NCBI RefSeq assembly: GCF_044344315.1
Contig: NZ_JBIJDC010000036.1
Coordinates: 1-39,869 of the forward strand
From: Zoogloea sp044344315
Lineage (GTDB): Bacteria > Pseudomonadota > Gammaproteobacteria > Burkholderiales > Rhodocyclaceae
Direction: 5' to 3'
Length of the DNA: 39,869 nt
The first letter of the stretch is position 1; each line of letters starts with the position of its first letter. The position numbers and the translations under genes were made by a program. Below the pieces are notes generated by a model that was not told where the DNA came from, ran no database searches, and saw only the letters and a list, made by a program, of their open reading frames with translations. This document shows, piece by piece, positions 32,680 through 39,869 of the stretch.

Positions 32680-34547
32680 TGGCCTTGCTGCAAATCTCCG
32701 AACCCGGGATGTCCACCGAGCCGCACCAGCATCGGCTCGCCGTGGGCATTGATCTGGGCACCACCAATTCGCTGGTGGCCACCGTACGCAATGGCGTGGC
32801 CCTGTGTCTGCAGGATGAGGACGGCAAGGTGTTGCTGCCTTCCGTCGTGCATTACCTCGCCGACGGACAGATTGTCGTGGGCCGCAAGGCCCACGCTGCC
32901 CAGGCCGTCGACCCCCGCAATACGATTGTGTCCGTGAAGCGTTTCATGGGCCGCGGGCTCAAGGATGTCTCCCACGTGGAGACCATGCCTTACGACTTTG
33001 TGGACGCAGAAGGCATGGTGCGCTTGCGCACCGTGCAGGGCGTGAAGAGCCCTGTGCAGGTGTCCGCCGAGGTCCTCAAGGACCTGCGCGTACGCGCCGA
33101 GCGCAGCCTGGGCGGCGAGCTGACTGGTGCGGTCATCACCGTGCCGGCCTATTTTGACGATGCCCAGCGCCAGGCCACCAAGGACGCAGCGCGCCTGGCC
33201 GGTCTCAACGTGCTCCGCCTGCTCAACGAGCCGACCGCTGCCGCCATTGCCTATGGCCTGGAAAACGCGTCGGAGGGCATCTACGCAGTCTATGACCTTG
33301 GTGGTGGCACCTTTGACATCTCCGTGCTGCGCCTGTCGCGCGGGGTGTTCGAAGTGGTGGCGACCAATGGAGACGCCTCCCTGGGCGGCGATGACTTTGA
33401 TCACCGCCTGTTCTGCTGGATACTCGATAACGCCGGTATTTCGCTGCCCTCCGATCGGGATGCCCGGCGTCTGCTGATGAAGGCCCGGGAGGTCAAGGAG
33501 CGTCTGAGCCTCGACGAAACCGTGCCGATCCGGATGACCCTGGAGAGCGGCGACGAGGTGGATCTGAGCATTGATCGTGCTGTCTTCGTGGACATCACCC
33601 GTCCGCTGGTGGCCAAGACCCTCAAACCCGTCAAGAAGGCCCTGCGTGACGCCGGGCTTGAGCCCGATGAGGTCAAGGGCGTGGTGATGGTGGGGGGCGC
33701 AACGCGCATGCCCCATGTGCAGCAGGCTGTCGGCGAATTTTTTGGGCAGCTTCCCCTGACCAATCTTGATCCGGATACGGTTGTCGCCCTCGGTGCCGCC
33801 ATGCAGGCCAACGTGCTGGCCGGCAACCGGGCAGCCGAAGACGAATGGCTGCTGCTCGACGTCATTCCCCTGTCCCTGGGTATTGAAACCATGGGCGGGC
33901 TGGTCGAAAAGATCATTCCCCGCAATTCCACCATTCCGACGGCCCGCGCCCAGGACTTCACCACCTTCAAGGACGGCCAGACGGCCATGTCCTGCCATGT
34001 GGTGCAGGGCGAGCGCGAGTTGGTGTCGGCATGCCGCTCCCTGGCGCGTTTCGAACTGCGCGGGATTCCGCCGATGGTCGCCGGTGCTGCGCGAATCCGC
34101 GTCACCTTCCAGGTGGACGCCGACGGCCTGCTTTCGGTGGCGGCCCGGGAACAGACCACCGGCGTCGAGGCGCGGGTGGAGGTCAAGCCATCCTACGGGC
34201 TGGCGGACCACGAAATTGCCGATATGCTCAAGGCCGGTTTCGAGAACGCCCGGGAAGACATGGAGCTGCGTGGCCTGCGGGAACAGCAGGTCGAGGCTGA
34301 ACGCGTTGTCGAGGCGACGGAAAGGGCGCTGGCTGCTGACGCCGTGCTGCTGGATGAAGCCGAGCGCGAGGCCCTGGATGCGGCCATCGCGGCCTTGCGT
34401 AGTGCCGCCGAAGGGCAGGACGCCCGCGCCATCAAGATCCAGCTCGAGGCCTTCAACCGGGCCTCTAACGAGTTCGCCTCACGGCGCATGGACAAGAGTA
34501 TCCGGGAGGCCCTGGCGGGTCACCGGATCGACGATCTGCGGATCTGA
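32679..34547 (+). CDS. hscA: Fe-S assembly chaperone HscA (Hsp70 family)
   Basis: A 622-residue specialised Hsp70 that uses ATP to release clusters from IscU. The nucleotide-binding domain shows GIDLGTTNSLVATV near residue 24 and VYDLGGGTFDISVLRLS near residue 205. The substrate-binding domain begins near residue 390 with DVIPLSLGIETMGGLVEKII. The N terminus MALLQISEPG equals that of E. coli HscA, which fixes the start. Confidence 0.98.
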   Translation: MALLQISEPGMSTEPHQHRLAVGIDLGTTNSLVATVRNGVALCLQDEDGKVLLPSVVHYLADGQIVVGRKAHAAQAVDPRNTIVSVKRFMGRGLKDVSHVETMPYDFVDAEGMVRLRTVQGVKSPVQVSAEVLKDLRVRAERSLGGELTGAVITVPAYFDDAQRQATKDAARLAGLNVLRLLNEPTAAAIAYGLENASEGIYAVYDLGGGTFDISVLRLSRGVFEVVATNGDASLGGDDFDHRLFCWILDNAGISLPSDRDARRLLMKAREVKERLSLDETVPIRMTLESGDEVDLSIDRAVFVDITRPLVAKTLKPVKKALRDAGLEPDEVKGVVMVGGATRMPHVQQAVGEFFGQLPLTNLDPDTVVALGAAMQANVLAGNRAAEDEWLLLDVIPLSLGIETMGGLVEKIIPRNSTIPTARAQDFTTFKDGQTAMSCHVVQGERELVSACRSLARFELRGIPPMVAGAARIRVTFQVDADGLLSVAAREQTTGVEARVEVKPSYGLADHEIADMLKAGFENAREDMELRGLREQQVEAERVVEATERALAADAVLLDEAEREALDAAIAALRSAAEGQDARAIKIQLEAFNRASNEFASRRMDKSIREALAGHRIDDLRI

Positions 34548-34562
34548 ACCTGATACTTCATC

Positions 34563-34907
34563 ATGACTACATTGATTGTGCTTCCCCATGTGGAGCTGTG
34601 CCCTGAAGGGGCCGTGATCGACGCCGAGCCCGGTCAGTCGGTCTGCGACGTGCTGCTGCTCAACGACATCTTCATCGAGCACGCCTGCGAGAAGTCCTGT
34701 GCGTGCACGACCTGTCATGTGATCGTGCGTGACGGTTTCAACAGTCTCGAGCCCGCTGAGGAACTCGAGGAAGACCTGCTCGACAAGGCCTGGGGCCTGG
34801 AGCCGACATCCCGCCTGTCGTGTCAGGCCATCGTCGGCGACACGCCGCTTACCGTCGAGATTCCCAAGTATTCGATCAACATGGTCAAGGAGGGCAAGCG
34901 GGGATGA
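34563..34907 (+). CDS. fdx: Isc-type [2Fe-2S] ferredoxin
   Basis: A 114-residue ferredoxin that supplies electrons during cluster assembly. The ligands C42, C48, C51 and C87 (HACEKSCACTTCH and RLSCQA) match E. coli Fdx numbering. C46 is an extra nearby cysteine, also common in the family. No strong ribosome binding site is seen. The stop overlaps the iscX start. Confidence 0.97.
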   Translation: MTTLIVLPHVELCPEGAVIDAEPGQSVCDVLLLNDIFIEHACEKSCACTTCHVIVRDGFNSLEPAEELEEDLLDKAWGLEPTSRLSCQAIVGDTPLTVEIPKYSINMVKEGKRG

Positions 34908-35098
34908 AATGGACAGAAGTGCAAGAAATCGCGATCCAGTTGTCGGAGGCCCATCCCGACGTGGATCCCCTCAAGGTCAATTTTGTTGATCTGATGAAGT
35001 GGACCATGGCCTTGCCCGAGTTCGATGACGACCCCAAGCACTGCGGTGAGCGCATCCTTGAAGGCATCCAGCAGGCCTGGATCGAGGAGGTGGCGTGA
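34904..35098 (+). CDS. iscX: Fe-S assembly protein IscX
   Basis: A 64-residue small acidic protein with a winged-helix-like fold. It binds IscS and iron and modulates cluster assembly. The motif MKWTEVQEIAIQLSE, LMKWTMALPEFDDDP and the acidic surface are typical. It starts within the fdx stop (ATGA), preceded by AAGCGGGG. It ends inside the glutathione peroxidase start. Confidence 0.96.
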   Translation: MKWTEVQEIAIQLSEAHPDVDPLKVNFVDLMKWTMALPEFDDDPKHCGERILEGIQQAWIEEVA

Positions 35099-35589
35099 GC
35101 AGCGCCGTGCCGGGCAGCATTCTTGGCTTTGAGGCAAGGAGTCTGTCCGGCGATCCGATCCGTTTTGCCGACATGGCGGGGCGGGTCGTGCTGGTCGTGA
35201 ATACGGCCAGCGAATGTGGCTTTACGCCCCAGTACGGGGGGCTTCAGGCTCTTCATGAGGCTTACGCGGAGCGTGGCCTGGTGGTAGTGGGTTTTCCGTG
35301 CAACCAGTTCGGCGGGCAGGAGCCCGGCGACGAAAGCCAGATTGCCGGCTTCTGCCAGCGCAATTTCGGCGTCACCTTCCTGATGGCCGAAAAGGTGGAG
35401 GTCAACGGCGAGGGTGCGCACCCCCTGTTTGCCTTTCTCACTGCGGCGTTGCCCGGGGTCCTGGGGAGTCACGCCATCAAATGGAACTTCACCAAGTTCC
35501 TGATCGACAAAGCCGGTGTGCCTGTGAAGCGCTACGCTCCGATGACGCCACCCGGCGATCTGGGCAGGGACATCGAAGCACTGCTGTAG
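35095..35589 (+). CDS. Glutathione peroxidase family protein (cysteine type, BtuE-like)
   Basis: A 164-residue thiol peroxidase. The peroxidatic cysteine C41 is in NTASECGFTPQY (cysteine, not selenocysteine). Q71 in FPCNQFGGQEPG and W130/N131 in KWNFTKF complete the active site, and C87 in AGFCQRNFGV is the likely resolving cysteine. This layout points to thioredoxin as reductant. The GTG start overlaps the iscX stop (GTGA) after GAGGAGG, so it is translationally coupled to the isc operon. Peroxide protection during Fe-S assembly is a plausible reason, by inference. Confidence 0.92.
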   Translation: MSSAVPGSILGFEARSLSGDPIRFADMAGRVVLVVNTASECGFTPQYGGLQALHEAYAERGLVVVGFPCNQFGGQEPGDESQIAGFCQRNFGVTFLMAEKVEVNGEGAHPLFAFLTAALPGVLGSHAIKWNFTKFLIDKAGVPVKRYAPMTPPGDLGRDIEALL

Positions 35590-35601
35590 TCTTCCATCGG
35601 C

Positions 35602-36051
35602 TTATCGTGCTGTAGGGTCCGAGGGCTCGTTGAGGGACAGCCAGTAGAGGCCGAGCTGGCCCACCGCCTGTAGAAATCGTTCGAAATCGACGGGCTTCCG
35701 GATATAGCTGTTGGCGCCAAGCCGATAGGCTTCGAAGATGTCCTGATGTTCCTTGGAGGTCGTCAGGACAACAACGGGCAGGAGGGCCGTGCGTTCGTCG
35801 GCACGGATGCGGCGCAGCACTTCCAGGCCATCGATCCGGGGAAGCTTCAAATCAAGCAACACGAAGGCCGGCATGATCGTGCTGTCCCGGTTGGAGAACT
35901 GTCCGGTGCAGAAGAGATAGTCCAGCGCCTCGACACCGTCCCGGGCCACGACCACTTGATTGGCTATCTTGTTCTTGCTGAACGCCCGGAGAGTCAGTGC
36001 TTCGTCATCGGGGTTGTCCTCAACGAGGAGGATGGGGCGATCGGTCGCCAT
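35602..36051 (-). CDS. Single-domain response regulator (Rcp1-like, CheY fold)
   Basis: A 149-residue stand-alone receiver domain. The acidic pocket is E11/D12, the phospho-acceptor is D67 in LLDLKLPRIDG, T97 lies in VVLTTSK and K119 in YIRKPVDF. No output domain follows. The LLDLKLP motif and long loop before it resemble Rcp1-type regulators that pair with phytochrome or hybrid kinases. No kinase gene is in the window. AAGGAG precedes the ATG, and the leader contains a long inverted repeat. It converges on the glutathione peroxidase gene with a 12-base gap. Confidence 0.9.
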   Translation of the reverse strand: MATDRPILLVEDNPDDEALTLRAFSKNKIANQVVVARDGVEALDYLFCTGQFSNRDSTIMPAFVLLDLKLPRIDGLEVLRRIRADERTALLPVVVLTTSKEHQDIFEAYRLGANSYIRKPVDFERFLQAVGQLGLYWLSLNEPSDPTAR

Positions 36052-36061
36052 AGAAGCTCCT

Positions 36062-36136
36062 TGATCTTGCTTTTGTGTTTTTGTTGATTAAGGTGAATTT
36101 GGGGTCAATTTGGCAAATTTCTCCCAAGCAAGATCA
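36062..36136 (-). promoter_or_regulatory. Long inverted repeat in the leader of the response-regulator gene
   Basis: TGATCTTGCTT (36062-36072) and AAGCAAGATCA (36126-36136) are perfect 11-base inverted repeats. An imperfect inner pairing of GAATTTG with CAAATTTC is also possible. On the gene strand the downstream arm ends directly at AGGAG of the ribosome binding site. The surrounding 138-base gap is AT-rich compared with its neighbours and shows no gene; promoter elements there are not clear. Confidence 0.5.
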
Positions 36137-36189
36137 TAAGTTCGGCTGGCCATGGAATTGGTGGACCGAGTTCGCATTTTTGGGTGCTT

Positions 36190-37131
36190 TTACAACAATT
36201 GACCCGCTTCCAGCATGAATATCTTGTCTTCCCCGCTTGGCCCTGACAACCACGTGGGCGTCAAGTCAGGAAAGGTTTCTTCGACGATGTGCCGGTTATG
36301 GCCCACTTCAACGGCCAGCAGCCCCTCGGGCTTGAGGTAGCGGGGCGCGTCGGCGAGCAGTTTGCGCACCAGGTCGAGGCCATCGTCACCGGAGCCGAGG
36401 GCCAGACCGGGTTCGTGCAGGTATTCGCTGGGCAGCGCATCCATGGCTTCCTGTGTTACATAGGGCGGGTTGCTCAGGATGAAGTCAAAGCGCTGCTCGG
36501 GTACGGCCGAAAAGCCGTCGGACTGGATCAGCGTGATCCTGTCTTCGAGGCCATAGGCGGCAATGTTCTCCCGGGCCACATCAATCGCATCCGGCGAGAT
36601 GTCCACGGCGACGATCGCTGCATTGGGGAAGGCGTGGGCCATCAGGATGGCCAGGCAGCCTGATCCTGTGCACATGTCCATCGCCGCGGTGACAGCTTCC
36701 GGGTCCTGAATCCAGGGGCTGAAGCCGTCCTGGAGCAGCTCGGCAAAGAACGAACGAGGAATGATCACGCGCGGGTCGACCTTGAAGCGGAAATCACCCA
36801 GCCAGGCTTCACCGGTGATGTAGGCGGCGGGCAGACGATCTACTGCGCGTTTCTCGATGACTGTGTAGATGTCTTCCCGCTCGTCGCCGGGAATGCAGGC
36901 ATCGAGGAAAGGCTCCAGGCGATCCAGGGGCAGCGCCAGGGTGTGGAGGACGAGATACACGGCTTCGTCGTAGGCGTCCTGCAGGCCGTGACCATAAAAG
37001 CAGCCGGCGCGGTTGAAGCGGGTAACGGCGTAGCGGATCCAGTCGCGGACGGTGACGAGCTCGGCCATCGGGCCGTGCTCGTGTTCGTGCTCATGCTCGT
37101 CGTCGTTTTCCAGGTGGTCGTCGTGGGTCAT
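36190..37131 (-). CDS. prmB: 50S ribosomal protein L3 N5-glutamine methyltransferase PrmB
   Basis: A 313-residue HemK-family methyltransferase that methylates a glutamine of ribosomal protein L3. The SAM-binding segment is AMDMCTGSGCLAILMA near residue 155, and the glutamine-recognition motif SNPPYV is near residue 225. PrmB rather than PrmC is supported by VTVRDWIRYAVTRFNRAGCFYGHG at the start (two parts) and by the family's long N-terminal region. The first 20 residues are rich in His, Glu and Asp (EHEHEHEHG), unlike E. coli PrmB. The ATG overlaps the dapE stop (ATGA). Confidence 0.93.
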   Translation of the reverse strand: MTHDDHLENDDEHEHEHEHGPMAELVTVRDWIRYAVTRFNRAGCFYGHGLQDAYDEAVYLVLHTLALPLDRLEPFLDACIPGDEREDIYTVIEKRAVDRLPAAYITGEAWLGDFRFKVDPRVIIPRSFFAELLQDGFSPWIQDPEAVTAAMDMCTGSGCLAILMAHAFPNAAIVAVDISPDAIDVARENIAAYGLEDRITLIQSDGFSAVPEQRFDFILSNPPYVTQEAMDALPSEYLHEPGLALGSGDDGLDLVRKLLADAPRYLKPEGLLAVEVGHNRHIVEETFPDLTPTWLSGPSGEDKIFMLEAGQLL

Positions 37132-38291
37132 GCCGGTTCCGATGCGCTCAGCAGGTTTTCGAGGGTTCGGCGATAGATGGCCGACAGGGGAGCGACCGCA
37201 TCGATGGCGATGCACTCGTTGAGTTTGTGAATGCTTGCATTAACGGGACCAAACTCGACGACCTGAGGGCATATTTCAGCAATGAAGCGTCCGTCAGAGG
37301 TGCCGCCGGTGGTGGACAGCGCCGGTTTCAGGGCAAGGGTGTCGAACACGGCGGCCTCCATGGCCGCGACAAGGGTGCCGCGGGGCGTCAGGAAGGGCTT
37401 GCCGCCGAGAGTCCAGGCCAGGTCGTAGTCGAGGCCGTGCTTGTCGAGGATGGCATGCACCTTCGACTTCAGATCGTCGGCCGTATGTACGGTGGCAAAC
37501 CGGAAGTTGAACATGAGCTCCAGGGTGCCCGGAATCACGTTGGTCGCGCCGGTACCGGCTTTGATGTTGGACATCTGCCAGGAGGTGGGCGGGAAGTACT
37601 CGTTGCCCTGATCCCAGGTGATGGAGGCGAGCTCGGCCAGGGCCGGGGCGGCGAGGTGAATCGGATTGCTGGCCAGGTGCGGATAGGCGATGTGGCCTTG
37701 TATGCCCTTGACGGTGAGTTTGCCGGACAGGCTGCCGCGACGTCCGTTCTTGATCATGTCGCCGAGGGTGTCCACGGAGGTGGGTTCGCCGACGATGCAG
37801 TAATCGAGGACTTCGCCTCGTGCTTTGAGGGATTCCACGACAAGGGTGGTGCCGTGGGTGGCATCGCCTTCTTCGTCAGAGGTCAGCAGCAAGGCGATGG
37901 AACCGGTGTGGTCCGGATTGGCGGCGACGAAGTCCTCAATGGCGGTGACGAAGGCGGCCAGGGACGACTTCATGTCGGCGGCGCCGCGGCCAAACAACTG
38001 GCCGTCCCGCTCGGTGGGCACAAAGGGGTTGGATGTCCATGCGTCTAGAGGGCCAGTGGGCACCACATCGGTGTGGCCGGCGAAGACCACGAGGGGGCGG
38101 GCCATACCCCTGCGCGCCCAGAGGTTGCTGACCCCGCCGCCGTCGATCCGCTCACAGACGAAGCCGAGGGGAGCGAGGCGGGCTGCGATCAGTTCGAGGC
38201 AGCCGGCGTCTTCCGGGGTGACCGAGGGGCGTGCGATGAGTTCACAGGCCAGGGCCAGGGTGGGGTTCCCTGTTGTTTGGGGTGCTGTCAT
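37128..38291 (-). CDS. dapE: Succinyl-diaminopimelate desuccinylase
   Basis: A 387-residue M20 di-zinc hydrolase that cleaves N-succinyl-LL-diaminopimelate to LL-diaminopimelate and succinate, for lysine and peptidoglycan synthesis. Metal and catalytic residues are H73 and D75 in FAGHTDVVP, D106 in GRGAADMKSS, and E140/E141 in TSDEEGDATHG. Upstream partial dapD catalyses the succinylation two steps earlier, so the locus encodes the succinylase branch. It overlaps prmB by four bases. Confidence 0.97.
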   Translation of the reverse strand: MTAPQTTGNPTLALACELIARPSVTPEDAGCLELIAARLAPLGFVCERIDGGGVSNLWARRGMARPLVVFAGHTDVVPTGPLDAWTSNPFVPTERDGQLFGRGAADMKSSLAAFVTAIEDFVAANPDHTGSIALLLTSDEEGDATHGTTLVVESLKARGEVLDYCIVGEPTSVDTLGDMIKNGRRGSLSGKLTVKGIQGHIAYPHLASNPIHLAAPALAELASITWDQGNEYFPPTSWQMSNIKAGTGATNVIPGTLELMFNFRFATVHTADDLKSKVHAILDKHGLDYDLAWTLGGKPFLTPRGTLVAAMEAAVFDTLALKPALSTTGGTSDGRFIAEICPQVVEFGPVNASIHKLNECIAIDAVAPLSAIYRRTLENLLSASEPA

Positions 38292-38303
38292 GTTTTCTTG
38301 TAG

Positions 38304-39476
38304 TCAGTCGTCGTCGAGTTCGAGGGTGAATTCGCGGAAGGATGCGCCATCCGGTTCGGTCTGCTCGAAATCAATGGTGGACGGTGGACGGCTGGATTTT
38401 TCGTTGCCGCCATTGCCGAATTGGGCGTTATTGATCAGCCAGGACAGGTTGGTCGGGGAGTCCGCGTTGGCCAGTGCCTCCTCGAGGGTGATGACCTTGT
38501 CCTTGAACAGGCGGAACAGATCCTGTTCGAAGGTGCGGGAGCCCTGGGCGAGGCTTTGCTCCATGGCTTCGCGGATGGCGGAGATCTCACCGCGTTCGAT
38601 CAGTTCGCCCACCTGGCGGGTGTTGAGCAGGATCTCAACCGTAGGGATCCGCCCGCCATCGGGACGTTTGATCAGGCGCTGGGAGGCAATGCACTTGAGC
38701 GTCGCGGCCAGGTCGAGGGAAAGCAGGGCGCGGCCATCCATCGGAAAGAAACTGAAGATCCGGTTGAGGGCGTGATAGGCGTTGTTGGCATGCAGCGTGG
38801 CCAGGCACAGATGTCCGGTCTGGGCGTAGGCCAGGGCGGCACCCATGGTTTCCCGGTCGCGGATCTCGCCGATCAGGATGCAATCGGGTGCCTGGCGCAT
38901 GGCGCTGCGCAGGGCGTTCTGCCAGTCCAGGGTGTCGGCACCGATCTCCCGCTGATTGACGATCGACATCTTGTGCTTGAACAGATACTCGATCGGGTCT
39001 TCGATGGTCAGGATGTGGCCGGAACGGTTTTCGTTGCGGTGATCCAGCATAGACGCGATGGTGGTGGACTTGCCGGAACCCGTGGCGCCGACGACCAGCA
39101 CCAAACCGCGCTTTTCCATGATCACTTCGGACAACACGGGGGGCAGGCCGAGCGTTTCGAGACGCGGGATCTCGCCCAGGATGTAGCGGACGACGATGGC
39201 GATGCTGTTGCGCTGCCAGAAGATGTTGATCCGGAAGTTGCCCATGTCCCGCCGGCCGAAGGAGAGGTTCATCTCCTTGAGCTTTTCGAAGCGGTCGATC
39301 TGCTCGGGCGTCATCATCTCGTAGGCCATTCGATGGATCATCGTCGGATCCATGGCCTGCTGATTGATCGGCAGTGTATTGCCGTCGATCTTGATGTGAA
39401 TCGGGGTGCCGACGGTAATGAAGATGTCCGAGGCCTTCTTCTCGGCCATCAGCGCGAATAGCTTATCAATGATCAT
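38304..39476 (-). CDS. PilT/PilU-family type IV pilus ATPase
   Basis: A 390-residue secretion-type ATPase. The N-terminal PAS-like region is followed by Walker A GATGSGKST near residue 130, an Asp box with ILTIEDPIEYLF, Walker B ILIGEIRDRETM and a His box HLCLATLHANNA. The C-terminal 60 residues are acidic, end in LELDDD and extend beyond PilT, which favours PilU. PilU assists pilus retraction. No other pilus gene is nearby; the gene sits between dapD and dapE, and the 12-base gap to dapE suggests one transcript. Confidence 0.9.
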   Translation of the reverse strand: MIIDKLFALMAEKKASDIFITVGTPIHIKIDGNTLPINQQAMDPTMIHRMAYEMMTPEQIDRFEKLKEMNLSFGRRDMGNFRINIFWQRNSIAIVVRYILGEIPRLETLGLPPVLSEVIMEKRGLVLVVGATGSGKSTTIASMLDHRNENRSGHILTIEDPIEYLFKHKMSIVNQREIGADTLDWQNALRSAMRQAPDCILIGEIRDRETMGAALAYAQTGHLCLATLHANNAYHALNRIFSFFPMDGRALLSLDLAATLKCIASQRLIKRPDGGRIPTVEILLNTRQVGELIERGEISAIREAMEQSLAQGSRTFEQDLFRLFKDKVITLEEALANADSPTNLSWLINNAQFGNGGNEKSSRPPSTIDFEQTEPDGASFREFTLELDDD

Positions 39477-39530
39477 CAGGCTGCCCGGGGAAGGGAGGCG
39501 GGCTGCCGGGAGGGCGGCCCGCTGGGGTCG

Positions 39531-39869
39531 TCAGTCGCGCAGGAGTTCGTTGATGCTGGTCTTGGCGCGGGTCTGGGCGTCCACTTTCTTGACGATCACG
39601 GCGCAGTACAGACTGTACTTGCCATCGGCGGAGGGCAGGTTGCCGCTGACCACCACGGAACCGGCAGGAATGCGGCCGTAGTGGACTTCGCCTGTGGCAC
39701 GGTCGTAGATCTTGGTGCTCTGGCCGATGTACACGCCCATGGAGATGACGCAGTTGTCTTCCACGATCACGCCTTCGACCACTTCGGAGCGAGCGCCGAT
39801 GAAGCAGTTGTCGCCGATGATGGTCGGGTTGGCCTGCAGGGGCTCGAGCACACCACCGATGCCGACGCC
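39531..39869 (-). CDS. dapD: Tetrahydrodipicolinate N-succinyltransferase, C-terminal part
   Basis: The frame is open to the right edge; 112 C-terminal residues are present. DapD transfers succinyl from succinyl-CoA to tetrahydrodipicolinate. Left-handed beta-helix repeats are seen (GVLEPLQANPTIIGDNCFIG, ARSEVVEGVIVEDNCVI), then the family end SADGKYSLYCAVIVKKVDAQTR. It is the first of the dap group on the minus strand. A GC-rich hairpin (39498-39522) without a U-tract lies between it and the pilus ATPase gene. Confidence 0.95.
   Translation of the reverse strand, partial: GVGIGGVLEPLQANPTIIGDNCFIGARSEVVEGVIVEDNCVISMGVYIGQSTKIYDRATGEVHYGRIPAGSVVVSGNLPSADGKYSLYCAVIVKKVDAQTRAKTSINELLRD

Noticed and set aside
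35215..35220. Possible selenocysteine glutathione peroxidase
   Set aside because: The peroxidatic codon is TGT (cysteine) and no in-frame TGA or SECIS-like element is needed.

Overview
The window is an almost gene-saturated, GC-rich stretch of a Gram-negative chromosome. Gene order and protein families suggest a betaproteobacterium, most likely of the order Rhodocyclales (Azospira, Dechloromonas, Azoarcus or Thauera type). The evidence is the suhB/trmJ/isc block, the dapD-pilU-like-dapE-prmB block, the rimP-nusA-infB-rbfA-truB-rpsO-pnp block and a gcvTHP operon behind a tandem glycine riboswitch. The genus cannot be fixed from sequence reading alone. I see no insertion sequence, prophage, CRISPR array, rRNA or tRNA gene. 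This is core genome rather than an island.

Layout. 1-2345 (+): the 3' end of a nucleotide-sugar dehydrogenase gene (edge of a polysaccharide cluster), overlapped by an exported Sel1/lytic transglycosylase and an exported trypsin-like protease. 2398-7193 (-): glycine cleavage operon gcvT-gcvH-gcvP with promoter, tandem glycine aptamers and terminator. 7215-14119 (+): alpha/beta hydrolase, PHP-domain RNase AM-type protein, YciO, site-2 protease, TrpRS with an apparent Fe-S cysteine motif, ScpA, ScpB and an RluB-type pseudouridine synthase. 14133-23148 (+): the transcription/translation superoperon with a promoter and an attenuator-like leader, then rpsO and pnp, closed by an intrinsic terminator. 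23248-25253 (+): succinate-semialdehyde dehydrogenase and a methyltransferase. 25264-26698 (-): TesA-type esterase and SuhB. 26776-35589 (+): trmJ, cysE, iscR, two cysteine desulfurase genes, iscU, iscA, hscB, hscA, fdx, iscX and a glutathione peroxidase. 35602-39869 (-): orphan response regulator, prmB, dapE, a PilU-like ATPase and partial dapD.

How the parts work together. The right-centre of the window is one Fe-S assembly locus. CysE starts cysteine synthesis, two desulfurases can take sulfur from cysteine, IscU/IscA/HscBA/Fdx/IscX build and deliver clusters, and IscR senses cluster supply. I find three matches to the IscR type 1 operator: two in tandem over the iscR promoter, and one at the trmJ/cysE junction. 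That would put cysteine supply and cluster assembly under one regulator. The centre couples transcription elongation (NusA), translation initiation (IF2), ribosome maturation (RimP, RbfA, TruB) and RNA decay (PNPase), with structured RNA leaders before rimP and pnp.

I do not see a clearly new defence or metabolic system. The observations most worth checking are the IscR operator set that includes cysE, the C-x21-C-x6-C-x2-C motif in TrpRS, the tandem-hairpin leader of rimP, the structured rpsO-pnp spacer and the inverted repeat next to the response-regulator ribosome binding site.
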